Below are positions 1 to 9,390 of a DNA stretch of 64,000 nucleotides, piece by piece. The notes under the pieces are model-generated. The model did no database searches. It saw only the letters and a program-made list of their open reading frames with translations, and was not told the origin of the DNA. Each line of letters starts with the position of its first letter. Within the stretch, counting starts at the first letter, position 1. The position numbers and the translations under genes were made by a program. Source of the stretch: Marinobacter salinisoli (lineage in GTDB: Bacteria; Pseudomonadota; Gammaproteobacteria; Pseudomonadales; Oleiphilaceae); contig NZ_CP071247.1 of assembly GCF_017301335.1 (NCBI RefSeq), positions 2,170,001-2,234,000 of the forward strand. Reading direction: 5' to 3'.

Positions 1-791
1 AGGTTTTCGCCTCGGGTGTAGAGATGGATGTCCGCCGGCTTCGCTTTCTATTAATCTGAGTTTGCTTTGGGCTATCAGAGGGGCGGAGCTAACAGCGCAG
101 ATATCTTCAGTGAATCCTGATCGTGTTAGCACGCTTTAGACTATATTCGAATGCTTGCAGATAAAAGGCGGGGCTGAGTTCAGTCAAAAGGTTGCGACTG
201 CTGGGGTTGGGAGCGCGGTTACATAATCTGCTTCTTCACTCCGTGCACATTCACCCGCGATAGGTTGATGGTGTGTCTCATTCGGTAAGCTCACTGACGG
301 GTGCGTCACGAGAGCTCATCCCGGGAGTGGTGAGTGTCACAGAGAATGCCAGCGTTGGGGTGGGCAGGACCAAGCACTAACTCAATCGGTATGTGTGTTG
401 AGAAATACCTGGACTCCGGGATAAGCATCAGGCTTCTCGACAAACACAGCAACAAATGGACTGCGATTTTGCGATGAAGGGCGGGATTGCTTTGACGGTC
501 CGCATCACTATGGCTGGCCACTTAAAGGAGTTCTTCCTATGCTTTATTTTTGTTGGGGGCGCGGCTCGGATTTGCTATTGCTTAGTTTTTTCGTGCTTCT
601 TGCAAGAAATCAATTGGATGCTGTGGGGCATAGGATTCTGCAACTTGATTCGAGGGATGAATGGCGAAGCGCGTGATTGCGGAAAAGAATGCTTAATTTT
701 CTCTGGAGACTGAACTTTCTGTTGGAGATAGGGCGTGACGAACGCGATTAAGATTTTTGCGCAAGTCGCGATGGTTCAAAGGAGGGGTGCA
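1..791. other. Left-edge stretch without a convincing gene
   Basis: No reading frame here looks like a protein family. A small open frame at about 456-713 has irregular composition and no ribosome binding site. The DNA is A+T-richer than the housekeeping part of the window. The last 60 bases hold the leader of the next gene, with a strong AAAGGAGGGG ribosome binding site at about 778-787. The rest may be the remnant or edge of an accessory island. Confidence 0.5.
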
Positions 792-2045
792 ATGATATCC
801 AAGAAGTTATGTGCTGGTTTGTTAGTGCTAGTCACGCCCCAATTGGTGGGGGCTCAGACGATGTTCTCGACTAATGATATGGTTTATAAGGGAGCAATCA
901 GAGTTCCTATCGGAACCTATGGAGATAGTCGTATGGGGTATGCTCAGGGGCCATTTGAGGTTATGGATGATGAGTCATCCTCCTTTATGGTCGGGCATAC
1001 CAAAGATCAAGCGGTCGCTGAATTCTCATTGCCTCCCTTTTCGCTTGCCAAGGAGATATCGGAATTGCCGATGGCGCAAAACAAGCAGCCATTTGTTACT
1101 GTATTTGACCGGATTCCCGATGGAAATCCGCAGGGAATAAATCGTATAACAGGGCTGTTGTTTATTGAGGAACGGCTAATTGTAAACGGAATTGAGTATT
1201 ATGACGCGGCGGCAGACAATACTGATACAACATTTTTTATTCAAGATGCGAGCCAGTTAGGTTCAAGTTCGGTTTCTGGTTTTAGAAAGCTTGAGGCGCG
1301 AGTCCATGTGTCAGGCTGGATGACAGAGGTACCGCAAGAATTATATGGTTTATTTGAGAAGGAATATATATTTGGTTACGCAAACAACACGCCAATCAAT
1401 AGTCGGCATAGTATCGGTCCGTCGGCATTCGGAGTTGGTCTTGCATCTATAATTAATTCAAATCCGGGCGATGAAATACCAACCACCTCGCTAATCGACT
1501 ACTCTTTAGCTAACCCTCTGGCAGAAGATTCAAATAACGAAACGGGAGAAAACAATCTTTGGACTGAAGAGTCGAGAGCATTTTTGGGGTTTATAGTTCC
1601 CGGTACCGAAACATATGCTGTTTTCGGCACTAGCGGGGGGCACAACTCAGGTGTTGGTTACAAAATAACTCAAGATGATGGAACCGTCTGCCCGGGATTC
1701 TGCCCCTACAAAGCTTCAGATATATACAATTATTACTGGCTGTACGACATCAACGATATGATATCCGTGTTTCAGGGAAAAATGCTCCCTCATGATGTCC
1801 GTCCGTACGAGTATGGCGAGCTTTTGCTGCCTTTCCAAGATCAAGGGGGGAAGCCGAAGCTTATAATTGGTGCCGATTTTAATCCAGCCACTAGCACTGT
1901 TTTCTTTATGCTTGGTAAAGCAGATACCCTACAAAGCAATTACGAGGCTGCTCCGTTGTTAATAGCATATCGAATAAGTTTACGGGGCGAGGGGGCTGGC
2001 TCCGAAAGCCCCCCAGGCGCGCCAAGCAGCGTAGATGTTCAGTGA
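792..2045 (+). CDS. Exported protein of unknown function
   Basis: This encodes a 417-residue protein whose function I do not recognise. The open frame begins at a GTG at 735. I chose the ATG at 792 because it follows an excellent AAAGGAGGGG ribosome binding site and begins a clean signal peptide: MISKK, a hydrophobic core, then a VGAQ cleavage site near residue 22. The mature part is rich in aromatic, glycine and asparagine residues. It contains a MVGHTKDQAVAEFSLP-type segment and repeated short beta-like stretches, resembling secreted beta-propeller-like proteins of unknown role. A Cys pair (CPGFCP) lies near the middle. The tail is Pro/Ser-rich and has no PEP-CTERM anchor, so it is not an obvious substrate of the nearby exosortase. 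Its A+T-rich codon use suggests acquisition by transfer. Confidence 0.6.
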   Translation: MISKKLCAGLLVLVTPQLVGAQTMFSTNDMVYKGAIRVPIGTYGDSRMGYAQGPFEVMDDESSSFMVGHTKDQAVAEFSLPPFSLAKEISELPMAQNKQPFVTVFDRIPDGNPQGINRITGLLFIEERLIVNGIEYYDAAADNTDTTFFIQDASQLGSSSVSGFRKLEARVHVSGWMTEVPQELYGLFEKEYIFGYANNTPINSRHSIGPSAFGVGLASIINSNPGDEIPTTSLIDYSLANPLAEDSNNETGENNLWTEESRAFLGFIVPGTETYAVFGTSGGHNSGVGYKITQDDGTVCPGFCPYKASDIYNYYWLYDINDMISVFQGKMLPHDVRPYEYGELLLPFQDQGGKPKLIIGADFNPATSTVFFMLGKADTLQSNYEAAPLLIAYRISLRGEGAGSESPPGAPSSVDVQ

Positions 2046-2372
2046 TATTGATTTGGCCATGCTCGGTAAAGTAGGCGTTTTGTTATTAGGTGCGCGCGGC
2101 GGGAAGCGGCGTGCTACACGGGCAGTGAGCCTTTTCGTCTCGGTGCGGAGGTTATTTCTTTAACAAAGCCATTGGTTGGGAGGGGCATTTGCTTGGCAGT
2201 TCCAGAAACTCCGAGCAATCCAGTTGCGTCTAGCAAAGAATCCTAACTGGAAGTATGCAAGGGGGCTCGGAACTTCATATGGCCCTCGACCTAACGAGCT
2301 GGGTTGGCCGCTCGCGTCGGTGCTTGAGTCCGCCCTTATATATGGCCAAAATTATAATAGGTTGGTTTATCA
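2046..2372. other. Gene-less spacer
   Basis: This separates the exported protein from the broken methyltransferase gene. An open frame at 2176-2442 runs through it, but its composition is random-looking and it has no ribosome binding site. I see no hairpin followed by a T-run and no clear promoter. Confidence 0.45.
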
Positions 2373-3132
2373 ATGGATTTGTCACAGTACAGAGAAAGTG
2401 ATTCAGAGCGACAGAGAGCAGAGGATTTGGTGGACCATATAAAAAAAATAGCTGCAGGTGGGGGGAAGGCGCTTGATATCGGTGCGAGAGATGGCTATTT
2501 CTCTTTGCTGATGACAGGGTATTTCGATGAGGTAACTGCACTAGATTTAAAAAAACCAGAAATACAAAATGATAAAGTTAGTTGTGTCGAGGGTGATCTC
2601 TCTGGTTTGAGCTTCGACGACGACACTTTTGATTTGGTGTTGTGTGCAGAGGTGCTTGAACACATTCCCCCCTCATCTACTTGATACCGCTGCTTCCGAA
2701 TTGAGCCGGGTGTCGCGGAAATACTTGCTAGTTGGTGTTCCCTATAAGCAAGACATTCGAGTTGGGCGGACGACATGTCCCTCTTGTGGTGAGCGGAACC
2801 CGCCTTGGGGGCATGTCAATAGCTTTGATAAACAAAGGTTGATTAATATGTTTCCGTTGTTCAGCTGCAGAGAAGTAACGTATGTCGGTGAAGCAGATGC
2901 GAGTACAAATGCGATGGCGGTATTTTTTATGGATCTAGCTGGCAATCCATACGGTACTTATGATCAGGAAGAAGCGTGTATCCATTGTGGTGAAATGTTA
3001 AAGATTCCGCCAGAGCGTAATTTAGCTCAGAAGATATTTACGAGGGTGGCATCGTATCTACAGAGAGCACAAAAGCCTTTAGCTAAGCCGCACCCAAACT
3101 GGATTCACATTCTTTTCGAGAAAGCAGAATAG
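2373..3132 (+). pseudogene. SAM-dependent methyltransferase, frameshifted
   Basis: Two overlapping frames together encode one class I SAM-dependent methyltransferase of about 252 residues. The first part (2373-2684) has the SAM-binding motif DIGARDGYFS at residues 35-44, an acidic LDLKKP strand and a CAEVLEHIPP motif, then runs into a stop. The second frame continues the same protein from HLLDTAASELSRV to the end at 3132, including a CPSCGERNPPWGHVNSF segment with a possible metal-binding Cys pair. The two frames join if one C is removed from the run of six C at 2667-2672. The break may be a real mutation, a slippage-based switch or a sequencing error. The substrate is unknown; its place beside a glycosyltransferase suggests a polysaccharide or lipid modification. 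Confidence 0.75.
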
Positions 3133-3165
3133 TGACGAATAGAGTCGTTCCGTCAGCGACAGGCT

Positions 3166-4329
3166 TTAGGGTACTGTGTAAATGAATTGATACTGCTTAA
3201 CCATCTCCTTCGCTGAAAATTTGTTTTCAAACCGGGCTTTGGCGCCCATTTCTGCTCGTTTCTTCTTACCGGGGTGGTCGAGCAGAGTTCTGATAGCGAT
3301 GGCAAATTCACTTAAGTCATTGCTCTCCACTAAGATCCCTGTTTTATCCTCTGCGACTATTTCCGGTGTTCCCCCTACGCGAGTGGCCACAGTTGGTATG
3401 CCAAGGCTCATTGCCTCTAGTAGCGTCATGGATGTGCCTTCCGTGAAGGACGGTAAAAGAAATATATCCATCAAGCTCAGGAAATCAGCTGGATTCTCTT
3501 GGAATCCTGCAAAAATAACAGCCTCATCCAGCTTTAGATCTTTAGTCAGGGATTCGAGGTTTCTTCGTTCCGGGCCGTCACCTACTAACAGTAAGCGGAT
3601 GGGGTAACCTTCGTCCAAAAGAGCGCGCGTCGCCTTCAGGATTAGCGCCTGATTTTTTACGGGATCGAGTCTGGCCACGGTGCCGATGACGATTTCCCCT
3701 GGTTGGATGCCAAGTTCGTTGGCGAGTGACTCTCGCCTTTCAGGGTTTACGGTTAACGGCGCAATTCCGTTGTAGATAACGTCGATCTTTTTTCTCGGAA
3801 AATACTCGTATTCAACGAGTGCGTCCCTTGTTGCGCTGGAGATCGCGACCAAAGCGTGCGTGGTATGTGCAATGAGGGGATTTATGAGCCGAGCTTTCTT
3901 GCGATATCGGTCTGGGTGGAAGCGGCCGTGCTCCGTAAATACCACTTTTGCTCCGGTCCCCCAATGCGCAAACCAGCCGTACGTGTATGGTGAATACTGG
4001 TGGCAATGGACGATATCGAAGTGGCGATGTTTGATTAGTTGCCTTAGCCAGTAAATGATTTTCCAGTCCAGGCCAGGTCGCCGCTGTCGGAAATGGATGA
4101 TTGTCCCGTTCTCGGCTTCCATAGCCCGGCCAATGGCGCCAATCTCTCCGTCAATACAGGCGATTTCGCACTCGAAGCGGTCTTTGTCCAGGTTGGTCGC
4201 CACTTGGCGAATTACCTGTTCCGTCCCGCCGAAGCCCATATTGAACGTGACGTGAAGAATTCGGATCGGCTTTTGGTGCCCCGCGCTTGGGCTAATGTCT
4301 TTTTGCGGCGTGTCGTTTAATGTGTTCAC
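3166..4329 (-). CDS. Family 4 glycosyltransferase
   Basis: A 387-residue retaining glycosyltransferase of the GT4 (GT-B fold) family, expected to transfer a sugar from a nucleotide donor to a lipid-linked or growing glycan at the inner face of the membrane. The N-terminal domain has the NMGFGGTEQVI glycine-rich loop at 30-40. The C-terminal domain has VGDGPER at 249-255 and the EX7E motif, Glu297 and Glu305, in the SFTEGTSMTLLEAMS segment. It begins three bases after the stop of the upstream exosortase gene on the same strand, so the two are surely co-transcribed. This pairing is typical of exosortase-associated exopolysaccharide loci. Donor and acceptor cannot be told from sequence. Confidence 0.85.
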   Translation of the reverse strand: MNTLNDTPQKDISPSAGHQKPIRILHVTFNMGFGGTEQVIRQVATNLDKDRFECEIACIDGEIGAIGRAMEAENGTIIHFRQRRPGLDWKIIYWLRQLIKHRHFDIVHCHQYSPYTYGWFAHWGTGAKVVFTEHGRFHPDRYRKKARLINPLIAHTTHALVAISSATRDALVEYEYFPRKKIDVIYNGIAPLTVNPERRESLANELGIQPGEIVIGTVARLDPVKNQALILKATRALLDEGYPIRLLLVGDGPERRNLESLTKDLKLDEAVIFAGFQENPADFLSLMDIFLLPSFTEGTSMTLLEAMSLGIPTVATRVGGTPEIVAEDKTGILVESNDLSEFAIAIRTLLDHPGKKKRAEMGAKARFENKFSAKEMVKQYQFIYTVP

Positions 4330-4332
4330 GGG

Positions 4333-5754
4333 TCATCTGGCCAATCGAATCGAGGTCATGGCGTGTTGGACGCTTTCCGTGGCCATATCGCAGTTCCTTG
4401 GCGCGCACTTATTCTGGAGGGCGATGAGCCCAAATTGTTTTTCTTGTGCCAGGAGTGCGGGAATCTGCAGGAGCTTGGCTTCCTTATAAGTCCATCCACG
4501 ATGGGATCCAATCTGGAACCACTGGCCGGCGATGACCTGTTCGTTGGTCTTTATGTTGCGATAGCGGCGGAGGCCCGGCTCAACAGTTTCCTGCAACTGC
4601 CACTTCGAGGTGTCAAACATCCGGGGCAGGTAAGGTACGAGCTTTTCATCTGCTGTGGATTTCTGGCTCTGCGCCAGCAGTATCCATAGATCGCCTGCGC
4701 GCCAGGCTTTCTGACTCAGTGATTGCGGAAGGTCGAGCACTATCGGGAAGTTTGAGGCATTTGTTGGCATGGCCCGAGGTAGCTCAAGCGTCCAGGGGGT
4801 GGCCGGTTGGCTGGGTCTTTGGACGATGGACAGGGCAAGTGGGCCGAATGCAATAGCCAGGGCGACGGCGATGAAGCTGGTGCTGGTGAATATTGGTGAT
4901 TGGGGTGTGAGGGTAGTGGCGGACGCTCTTCTCTGTACCGGCGAGAAGTAAAGTGCTGGCAGGATGAAGCAGCCATAGACTATCCACCCCATGGTTTCGT
5001 GATCTCTTACCAGTTCGCTTTGCATGTGGGTTTCATAGCCAACCGCCACAAGGATGGTTATTCGGACCCAGTTAGCGACAAGGCCGATGGTTGCGGCGAT
5101 CACCAAGGTGATCAGCCACCCACGCCAGCGGTAGTCGTTCAGGATGGATGTCATCATGGCGAGCAAGATGGAGATGGCGAAATAACGGATGCCGGAACAG
5201 CCATCTGCAATAACCATTCGGCCATAGGGTAGGGTGATGCTGTTGCCTTCTATGAGGGCAGTCATGCCCAGCAAGTTCACCCAGGAACCTACAACGATGC
5301 TTGCGAGCTCAACAAGGAATGGAACGATATCTGCCCATATGGGCAGTGACAGGGAAAAGAGTAGAACGTGGGGTATAAAGGCAAGCGCTGCCGGCAGTCC
5401 AAGAAGGGCCCAGGCCATTGCCGCGAGGCCGGTTGGCAGCATCAGGTAGGTAAGGGTGTCGAGCCGAACCAGTTCCAGAAGGGCCCAGATCATCGTTGTG
5501 GCAATCAGCATCAGTGCGCCGGCAGGACGATAGGGCTTAGTGGATTCTTGGTCGTTCGAGAACTTTGGGGGGTGGATAAGTAGCAATGCTAGAAAGATGG
5601 CTGCTGTTGCCAGACCGTGAGCCAGAACTTGCTCAAACTCAAGCCACGCTTTTCCTAGCCTGACCGAAGTCGGGTAAAAAAGGAGGGCGACCATCGCCGT
5701 GACGATGAGGTAGGGCCTGGATCCCGGTAGGTTGTCTAGCGTCTTCCTTAACAT
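4333..5754 (-). CDS. xrtA: Exosortase A fused to an EpsI domain
   Basis: A 473-residue polytopic membrane protein of the exosortase family. These are proposed transpeptidases that cut C-terminal PEP-CTERM anchors and attach the protein to the cell surface. About eight hydrophobic segments cover residues 15-310. The catalytic triad is visible: Cys186 in DGCSGIRY, Arg231 in NWVRIT and His252 in RDHETMGW. The segment from about 320 to the end matches the EpsI-type extension found on XrtA proteins, linked to exopolysaccharide production. Start ATG at 5754. The gene is followed immediately by the GT4 gene. No PEP-CTERM protein is visible within this window, so its substrates and the rest of the locus must lie elsewhere. 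Confidence 0.88.
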   Translation of the reverse strand: MLRKTLDNLPGSRPYLIVTAMVALLFYPTSVRLGKAWLEFEQVLAHGLATAAIFLALLLIHPPKFSNDQESTKPYRPAGALMLIATTMIWALLELVRLDTLTYLMLPTGLAAMAWALLGLPAALAFIPHVLLFSLSLPIWADIVPFLVELASIVVGSWVNLLGMTALIEGNSITLPYGRMVIADGCSGIRYFAISILLAMMTSILNDYRWRGWLITLVIAATIGLVANWVRITILVAVGYETHMQSELVRDHETMGWIVYGCFILPALYFSPVQRRASATTLTPQSPIFTSTSFIAVALAIAFGPLALSIVQRPSQPATPWTLELPRAMPTNASNFPIVLDLPQSLSQKAWRAGDLWILLAQSQKSTADEKLVPYLPRMFDTSKWQLQETVEPGLRRYRNIKTNEQVIAGQWFQIGSHRGWTYKEAKLLQIPALLAQEKQFGLIALQNKCAPRNCDMATESVQHAMTSIRLAR

Positions 5755-5899
5755 CTTGCATCCGCCAACTGCTTATATATTAGGCAGGATACAATTTATT
5801 ACATGATCGGAAAATAGGCGTTTCTGTTAAGCGGCGTTTATTGTGGACTGGTTAAGCCGTTCGGCAAAAAAAGATTGAACGGCTTAAGCTGTCGGTGGC

Positions 5900-6757
5900 T
5901 CAGTCCTTGTGCAAAACATTCGCCGAATGCAGGGTGTTCTCCAGCAACGTAGCGATGGTCATCGGGCCTACACCCCCGGGAACCGGCGTGATGTAAGTTG
6001 CACGCTCTGCGGCAGTTTCGAATTCCACGTCACCAGTCAGTTTGCCGTTGTCCATGCGATTGATACCGACATCAATCACTGTGGCGCCAGGCTTAATCCA
6101 TTCTCCTTTGATCAGGCCAGGCTTGCCCGCAGCTGCCACCAGAATATCCGCGTCGCGAACAAACTTTTCCAAATCGGGGGTGAATCGGTGGCATATGGAG
6201 ATAGTGGCACCTTTCAGGAGCAATTCCATCGCCATTGGCCGGCCCACAATATTGGAGGCACCGACAATGACAGCGTGCTGCCCTTTATAGGGCGTATCGA
6301 TGCTGTCGAGCAGGGTGATGATGCCCGCAGGGGTGCAGGGCCTCAGTGTCGGCGACCGCTGGGTCAGTCGGCCGACGTTGTACGGGTGGAAGCCGTCCAC
6401 GTCTTTGTCGGGTCTGATTTTCAGCAGGATGGGGTCGGCATCCAGATGTGGGGGTAGGGGAAGTTGAACCAGAATGCCATCCACACTTTGGTTCTCGTTT
6501 AACTCGTCAATCAGCGCTTCCAGCGCTTCCTGGGTGGTATCTTCGGGCAGGTCGTAAGACAGTGACAGGAATCCGACTTCGTCACAGGCCTTGCGCTTGT
6601 TGCCAACATACACTTCGGACGCTGGGTCGTTACCTACCAGAACTACAGCCAGCCCCGGAGCGCGCAAGCCCTGTTCCTTGCGGGCTTCAACGCCGGCAGC
6701 CACTTGCTGACGAACCTTCGCAGCAATTTCTTTTCCGTTAATCAGTTTGGCGCTCAT
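5900..6757 (-). CDS. folD: FolD bifunctional methylene-THF dehydrogenase/cyclohydrolase
   Basis: A 285-residue cytosolic enzyme of one-carbon metabolism. It oxidises 5,10-methylene-tetrahydrofolate with NADP+ and hydrolyses the methenyl product to 10-formyl-tetrahydrofolate, used for purines and initiator formyl-Met-tRNA. Visible signatures are the catalytic Tyr50 and Lys54 in YVGNKRKAC, the [10 protein letters not shown] segment at 93-102, the Rossmann loop [10 protein letters not shown] and the C-terminal PGGVGPMT motif at 260-267. Length is normal for the family. It is read leftwards, away from the tRNA cluster, and separated from the exosortase gene by 145 bp. It marks the boundary between accessory and housekeeping DNA. 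Confidence 0.97.
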   Translation of the reverse strand: MSAKLINGKEIAAKVRQQVAAGVEARKEQGLRAPGLAVVLVGNDPASEVYVGNKRKACDEVGFLSLSYDLPEDTTQEALEALIDELNENQSVDGILVQLPLPPHLDADPILLKIRPDKDVDGFHPYNVGRLTQRSPTLRPCTPAGIITLLDSIDTPYKGQHAVIVGASNIVGRPMAMELLLKGATISICHRFTPDLEKFVRDADILVAAAGKPGLIKGEWIKPGATVIDVGINRMDNGKLTGDVEFETAAERATYITPVPGGVGPMTIATLLENTLHSANVLHKD

Positions 6758-6906
6758 GTTTCGTCTTGTCGGTTGGGCGTGAGTAAATGAAGGTTGCGAA
6801 TTGTCTCATGCTTCCGGGTGAAGGCCAATTCCTGTGCGGCGGGAACTTTTGGTGTGGTTCTGGAACAAAGCTGGGAATGCCTTTTGAGCGAATTTGGAAT
6901 TGTGTG

Positions 6907-6935
6907 TTGACGCGGTGCCGAAGCGCCGGTAATAT
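6907..6935 (+). promoter_or_regulatory. Sigma-70 promoter of the tRNA cluster
   Basis: TTGACG (6907-6912) and TAATAT (6930-6935) are separated by 17 bases. The -10 box is followed directly by a G+C-only discriminator (GCGCGCC), the hallmark of stable-RNA promoters under stringent control. It lies 40 bases upstream of the first tRNA and no terminator is seen between the four tRNAs, so it probably drives all of them. Confidence 0.7.
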
Positions 6936-6975
6936 GCGCGCCAACTTTGCTGAGGCACTTGTTGTTCAGTCGAAT

Positions 6976-7052
6976 CGGGGTATAGCGCAGTCTGGTAGCG
7001 CGCCTGCTTTGGGAGCAGGATGTCGGGAGTTCGAATCTCTCTACCCCGACCA
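6976..7052 (+). tRNA. tRNA-Pro (TGG)
   Basis: A 77-base cloverleaf. The acceptor arms CGGGGTA and TACCCCG pair, the anticodon stem-loop is CCTGC-TTTGGGA-GCAGG with anticodon TGG, the T loop is TTCGAAT and the 3' CCA is encoded. Confidence 0.95.
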
Positions 7053-7085
7053 TTTTTCTGAATGTTCAGGTGGGTGAACGGTAAT

Positions 7086-7162
<77 letters not shown>

Positions 7163-7247
7163 TTAAGCGGTCGGTTTGGATTTCTCCAGTGTCGATCAAA
7201 TCAGCAAGGTTAAGTGATCGAAATACCGAAAGGTATGTCCCGATGTG

Positions 7248-7323
7248 GTGGACGTAGCTCAGTTGGTAGAGCTCAGGATTGTGACTCCTGCGGTCGAGGG
7301 TTCGAACCCCTTCGTCCACCCCA
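7248..7323 (+). tRNA. tRNA-His (GTG)
   Basis: A 76-base cloverleaf. The acceptor arms GTGGACG and CGTCCAC pair, the anticodon arm is CAGGA-TTGTGAC-TCCTG with anticodon GTG, and CCA is encoded. The base just upstream (7247) is G opposite discriminator C, matching the extra G(-1) of tRNA-His. Confidence 0.95.
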
Positions 7324-7391
7324 CTTTTCTCTGTACTCCATTTTGCTGAACTTTGCGCCCTTGGTGGCTCTTTGTATTCAGTGCGCAGTAT

Positions 7392-7476
7392 GCGAGCGTG
7401 GCGGAACTGGTAGACGCGCTGGATTTAGGTTCCAGTGGGGCAACCCGTGAGAGTTCGAGTCTCTCCGCTCGCACCA
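7392..7476 (+). tRNA. tRNA-Leu (TAG)
   Basis: An 85-base class II tRNA with a long variable arm. The acceptor arms GCGAGCG and CGCTCGC pair, the anticodon arm is CTGGA-TTTAGGT-TCCAG with anticodon TAG, and CCA is encoded. Confidence 0.95.
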
Positions 7477-8040
7477 TTTTCTTCCTTTTGATTTTCTCTC
7501 CCTGTTTGTTCTCCCGGCTCGGGCTTCTCGCTTAATTGATCTGTTGCTCTCCGCACACGTGGCGTTCTCCTTTTAGTTCGGCCTGAACTAACCTTTGCAG
7601 GGTTGAGCGGGTCTGGCCCATTTGCGTGGGGGAGTGAGTATGGTTCGCGCATCGGAAGTGTCAGCTGGTGCTCAGGTTGCTTTTGCTTTTCGCGGTTCTG
7701 GTCATGCTGCCGTCAGGTGCGGCGTCGCGCACGTAACCCGTTGGGACTTACGAGAGCCCTCCATTTGTCATGCAGGCGCCGTAACGGTGTCGTCGTTGTT
7801 TCTGTTCGGTCGTCGTTTTTTTGGCCTTTCAATTTAGCGGTTTACCCGCATATCTGTTTTCATGCACCGGGAGTAGCTTAGGAGTGCTGGAATGCAGCCC
7901 TACAGGTGATTCTCTCGGCAGTGCAAACCGTGATAAACTACGGGCTTTTAAAATTTCGGTCGCCCCGTGAGGAACCGTCCGGAACAGGACTTTTACTTTT
8001 ATTTCATTCACATACCGAACGTGTAATTTGAGGATCTTCC
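7477..8040. other. Gene-less region between tRNA-Leu and tig
   Basis: No protein gene is convincing here; the open frame at 7603-7881 has an odd Arg/Cys/Ser-rich composition and no family resemblance. The stretch holds a perfect dyad TTAGTTC-GGCCT-GAACTAA at 7573-7591, which has no T-run after it and so looks more like an operator than a terminator. The tig promoter and leader must lie towards the right end, but I cannot assign boxes with confidence. Confidence 0.45.
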
Positions 8041-9345
8041 ATGCAAGTGTCTGTTGAAACGACCTCCAACATCGAGCGTCGCATGACGATTGGTGTGCCC
8101 GCCCAGGAAATTGACCAGGCGGTTCAGAAACGCCTGCAGGAAACTGCACGCACCGTGCGTTTGAATGGTTTCCGCCCGGGTAAGGTGCCCATGAGCGTGG
8201 TCAAGCGTCGTTTCGGTGACAGCGTTCGCCAGGAAGTGGTCGGAGAGGTAATGCGCGACCAGTACATCAAGGCACTTCAGGAGCAGGACATCAACCCTGC
8301 AGGCTGGCCGAAGTTTGAGCCCAAGACAATGGAAGAGGGCAAAGACCTTGAGTTCGTGGCTGTTTTTGAAGTGCTGCCGGAAATCGAGCTGGGTGACCTG
8401 AGCAAGGTTTCCATCGAGAAACTGACTTCCGAAATCGGCGAAAAAGACATCGACAATATGGTGGACAATCTGCGTCGTCAGCAGGCCACCATGAAAGAAG
8501 TGAAGCGCAAGTCCAAAAACAAGGACGTGCTGACCATTGACTTCAAGGGCTTCATCGACGGTGAAGAGTTCGAAGGTGGTGCGGCTGAAGGTCACCGCCT
8601 GACTCTGGGCTCTGGTCAGATGATCCCGGGCTTCGAGAAAGCCATTCAGGGCGGTAAGGCCGGTGAAGACATGGAAATCGAGGTAACCTTCCCGGAGGAT
8701 TACCACAACGAAGATCTGGCCGGTAAGCCTGCCAAGTTCGAAATCAAGATCCACAAGGTTGAAGAGCCGCAGCTGCCTGAGCTGGATGCCGAGTTCTTCC
8801 AGAAGTTCGGCATTGAGGCCGAAGATGAAGCTGGCTTCCGCGAGGAAGTGAAGAAGAACATGGAGCGCGAGCTGAAGCAGGCGATTTCCAACAAGGTCAA
8901 GAACGATGTTGTTGACGGTCTGCTCGAGAGCACTGAGCTGGACGTTCCGGCGGCTCTGGTTGACCAAGAAATCGATCGTCTGCGTCAGGACGCCGTTCAG
9001 CGTTTCGGCGGTCAGGTCGACTTCCAGCAGCTGCCCAAGGAAATTTTCCAGGAGCAGGCTGAGCGTCGCGTTAAGACCGGTCTGCTGTTCCAGGAAGTGG
9101 TCAAGAAGAACGACCTGAAGGCGGACGAGTCCAAGGTAGAGGAAAAGATCCAGGAGATCGCTTCTACGTATGAACAGCCTGAAGAGGTGATTGCCCACTT
9201 CAACAGCAACGCCGAGCAGAAGGCTCAGATTGAGTCCTCTGTACTGGAAGATGCTGTCGTTGATTTTGTCCTCGAGCAGGCCAAGGTCAAGGAGAAGAAG
9301 GTTAAGTACGAAGAAGCGGTTCAGGCTGGTCAGCCCCAGCGCTGA
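8041..9345 (+). CDS. tig: Trigger factor, ribosome-bound chaperone and PPIase
   Basis: A 434-residue trigger factor that binds the ribosome exit tunnel and shields nascent chains, with peptidyl-prolyl isomerase activity. The ribosome-binding signature GFRPGKVP is at residues 43-50. An FKBP-type PPIase domain follows at about 155-245 (IDFKGFIDGEEFEGG and later PGFEKAIQGGKAGE), then the helical C-terminal cradle, rich in Glu, Lys and Gln. Start ATG at 8041 with a GAGG ribosome binding site ten bases upstream. It stands first in the classical tig-clpP-clpX-lon order, but a terminator follows it, so clpP probably has its own promoter. Confidence 0.98.
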   Translation: MQVSVETTSNIERRMTIGVPAQEIDQAVQKRLQETARTVRLNGFRPGKVPMSVVKRRFGDSVRQEVVGEVMRDQYIKALQEQDINPAGWPKFEPKTMEEGKDLEFVAVFEVLPEIELGDLSKVSIEKLTSEIGEKDIDNMVDNLRRQQATMKEVKRKSKNKDVLTIDFKGFIDGEEFEGGAAEGHRLTLGSGQMIPGFEKAIQGGKAGEDMEIEVTFPEDYHNEDLAGKPAKFEIKIHKVEEPQLPELDAEFFQKFGIEAEDEAGFREEVKKNMERELKQAISNKVKNDVVDGLLESTELDVPAALVDQEIDRLRQDAVQRFGGQVDFQQLPKEIFQEQAERRVKTGLLFQEVVKKNDLKADESKVEEKIQEIASTYEQPEEVIAHFNSNAEQKAQIESSVLEDAVVDFVLEQAKVKEKKVKYEEAVQAGQPQR

Positions 9346-9390
9346 GTAGGCAAGCCGGTGTGATCGCCGGCTCTACTGGTGACCCCGAAT

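Noticed and set aside
735-791. Upstream GTG start for the exported protein
   Set aside because: It would bury the signal peptide behind 19 residues; the ATG at 792 has a far better ribosome binding site.
2176-2442. 88-residue open frame overlapping the methyltransferase start
   Set aside because: No ribosome binding site, no homology-like features, and it conflicts with a well-supported methyltransferase N terminus.
7603-7881. 92-residue open frame between tRNA-Leu and tig
   Set aside because: Arg/Cys/Ser-rich random-looking translation, no ribosome binding site and no protein-like pattern.
8008-9198. 396-residue open frame antisense to tig
   Set aside because: Trigger factor on the other strand is complete and conserved; the antisense frame has no ribosome binding site or domain.
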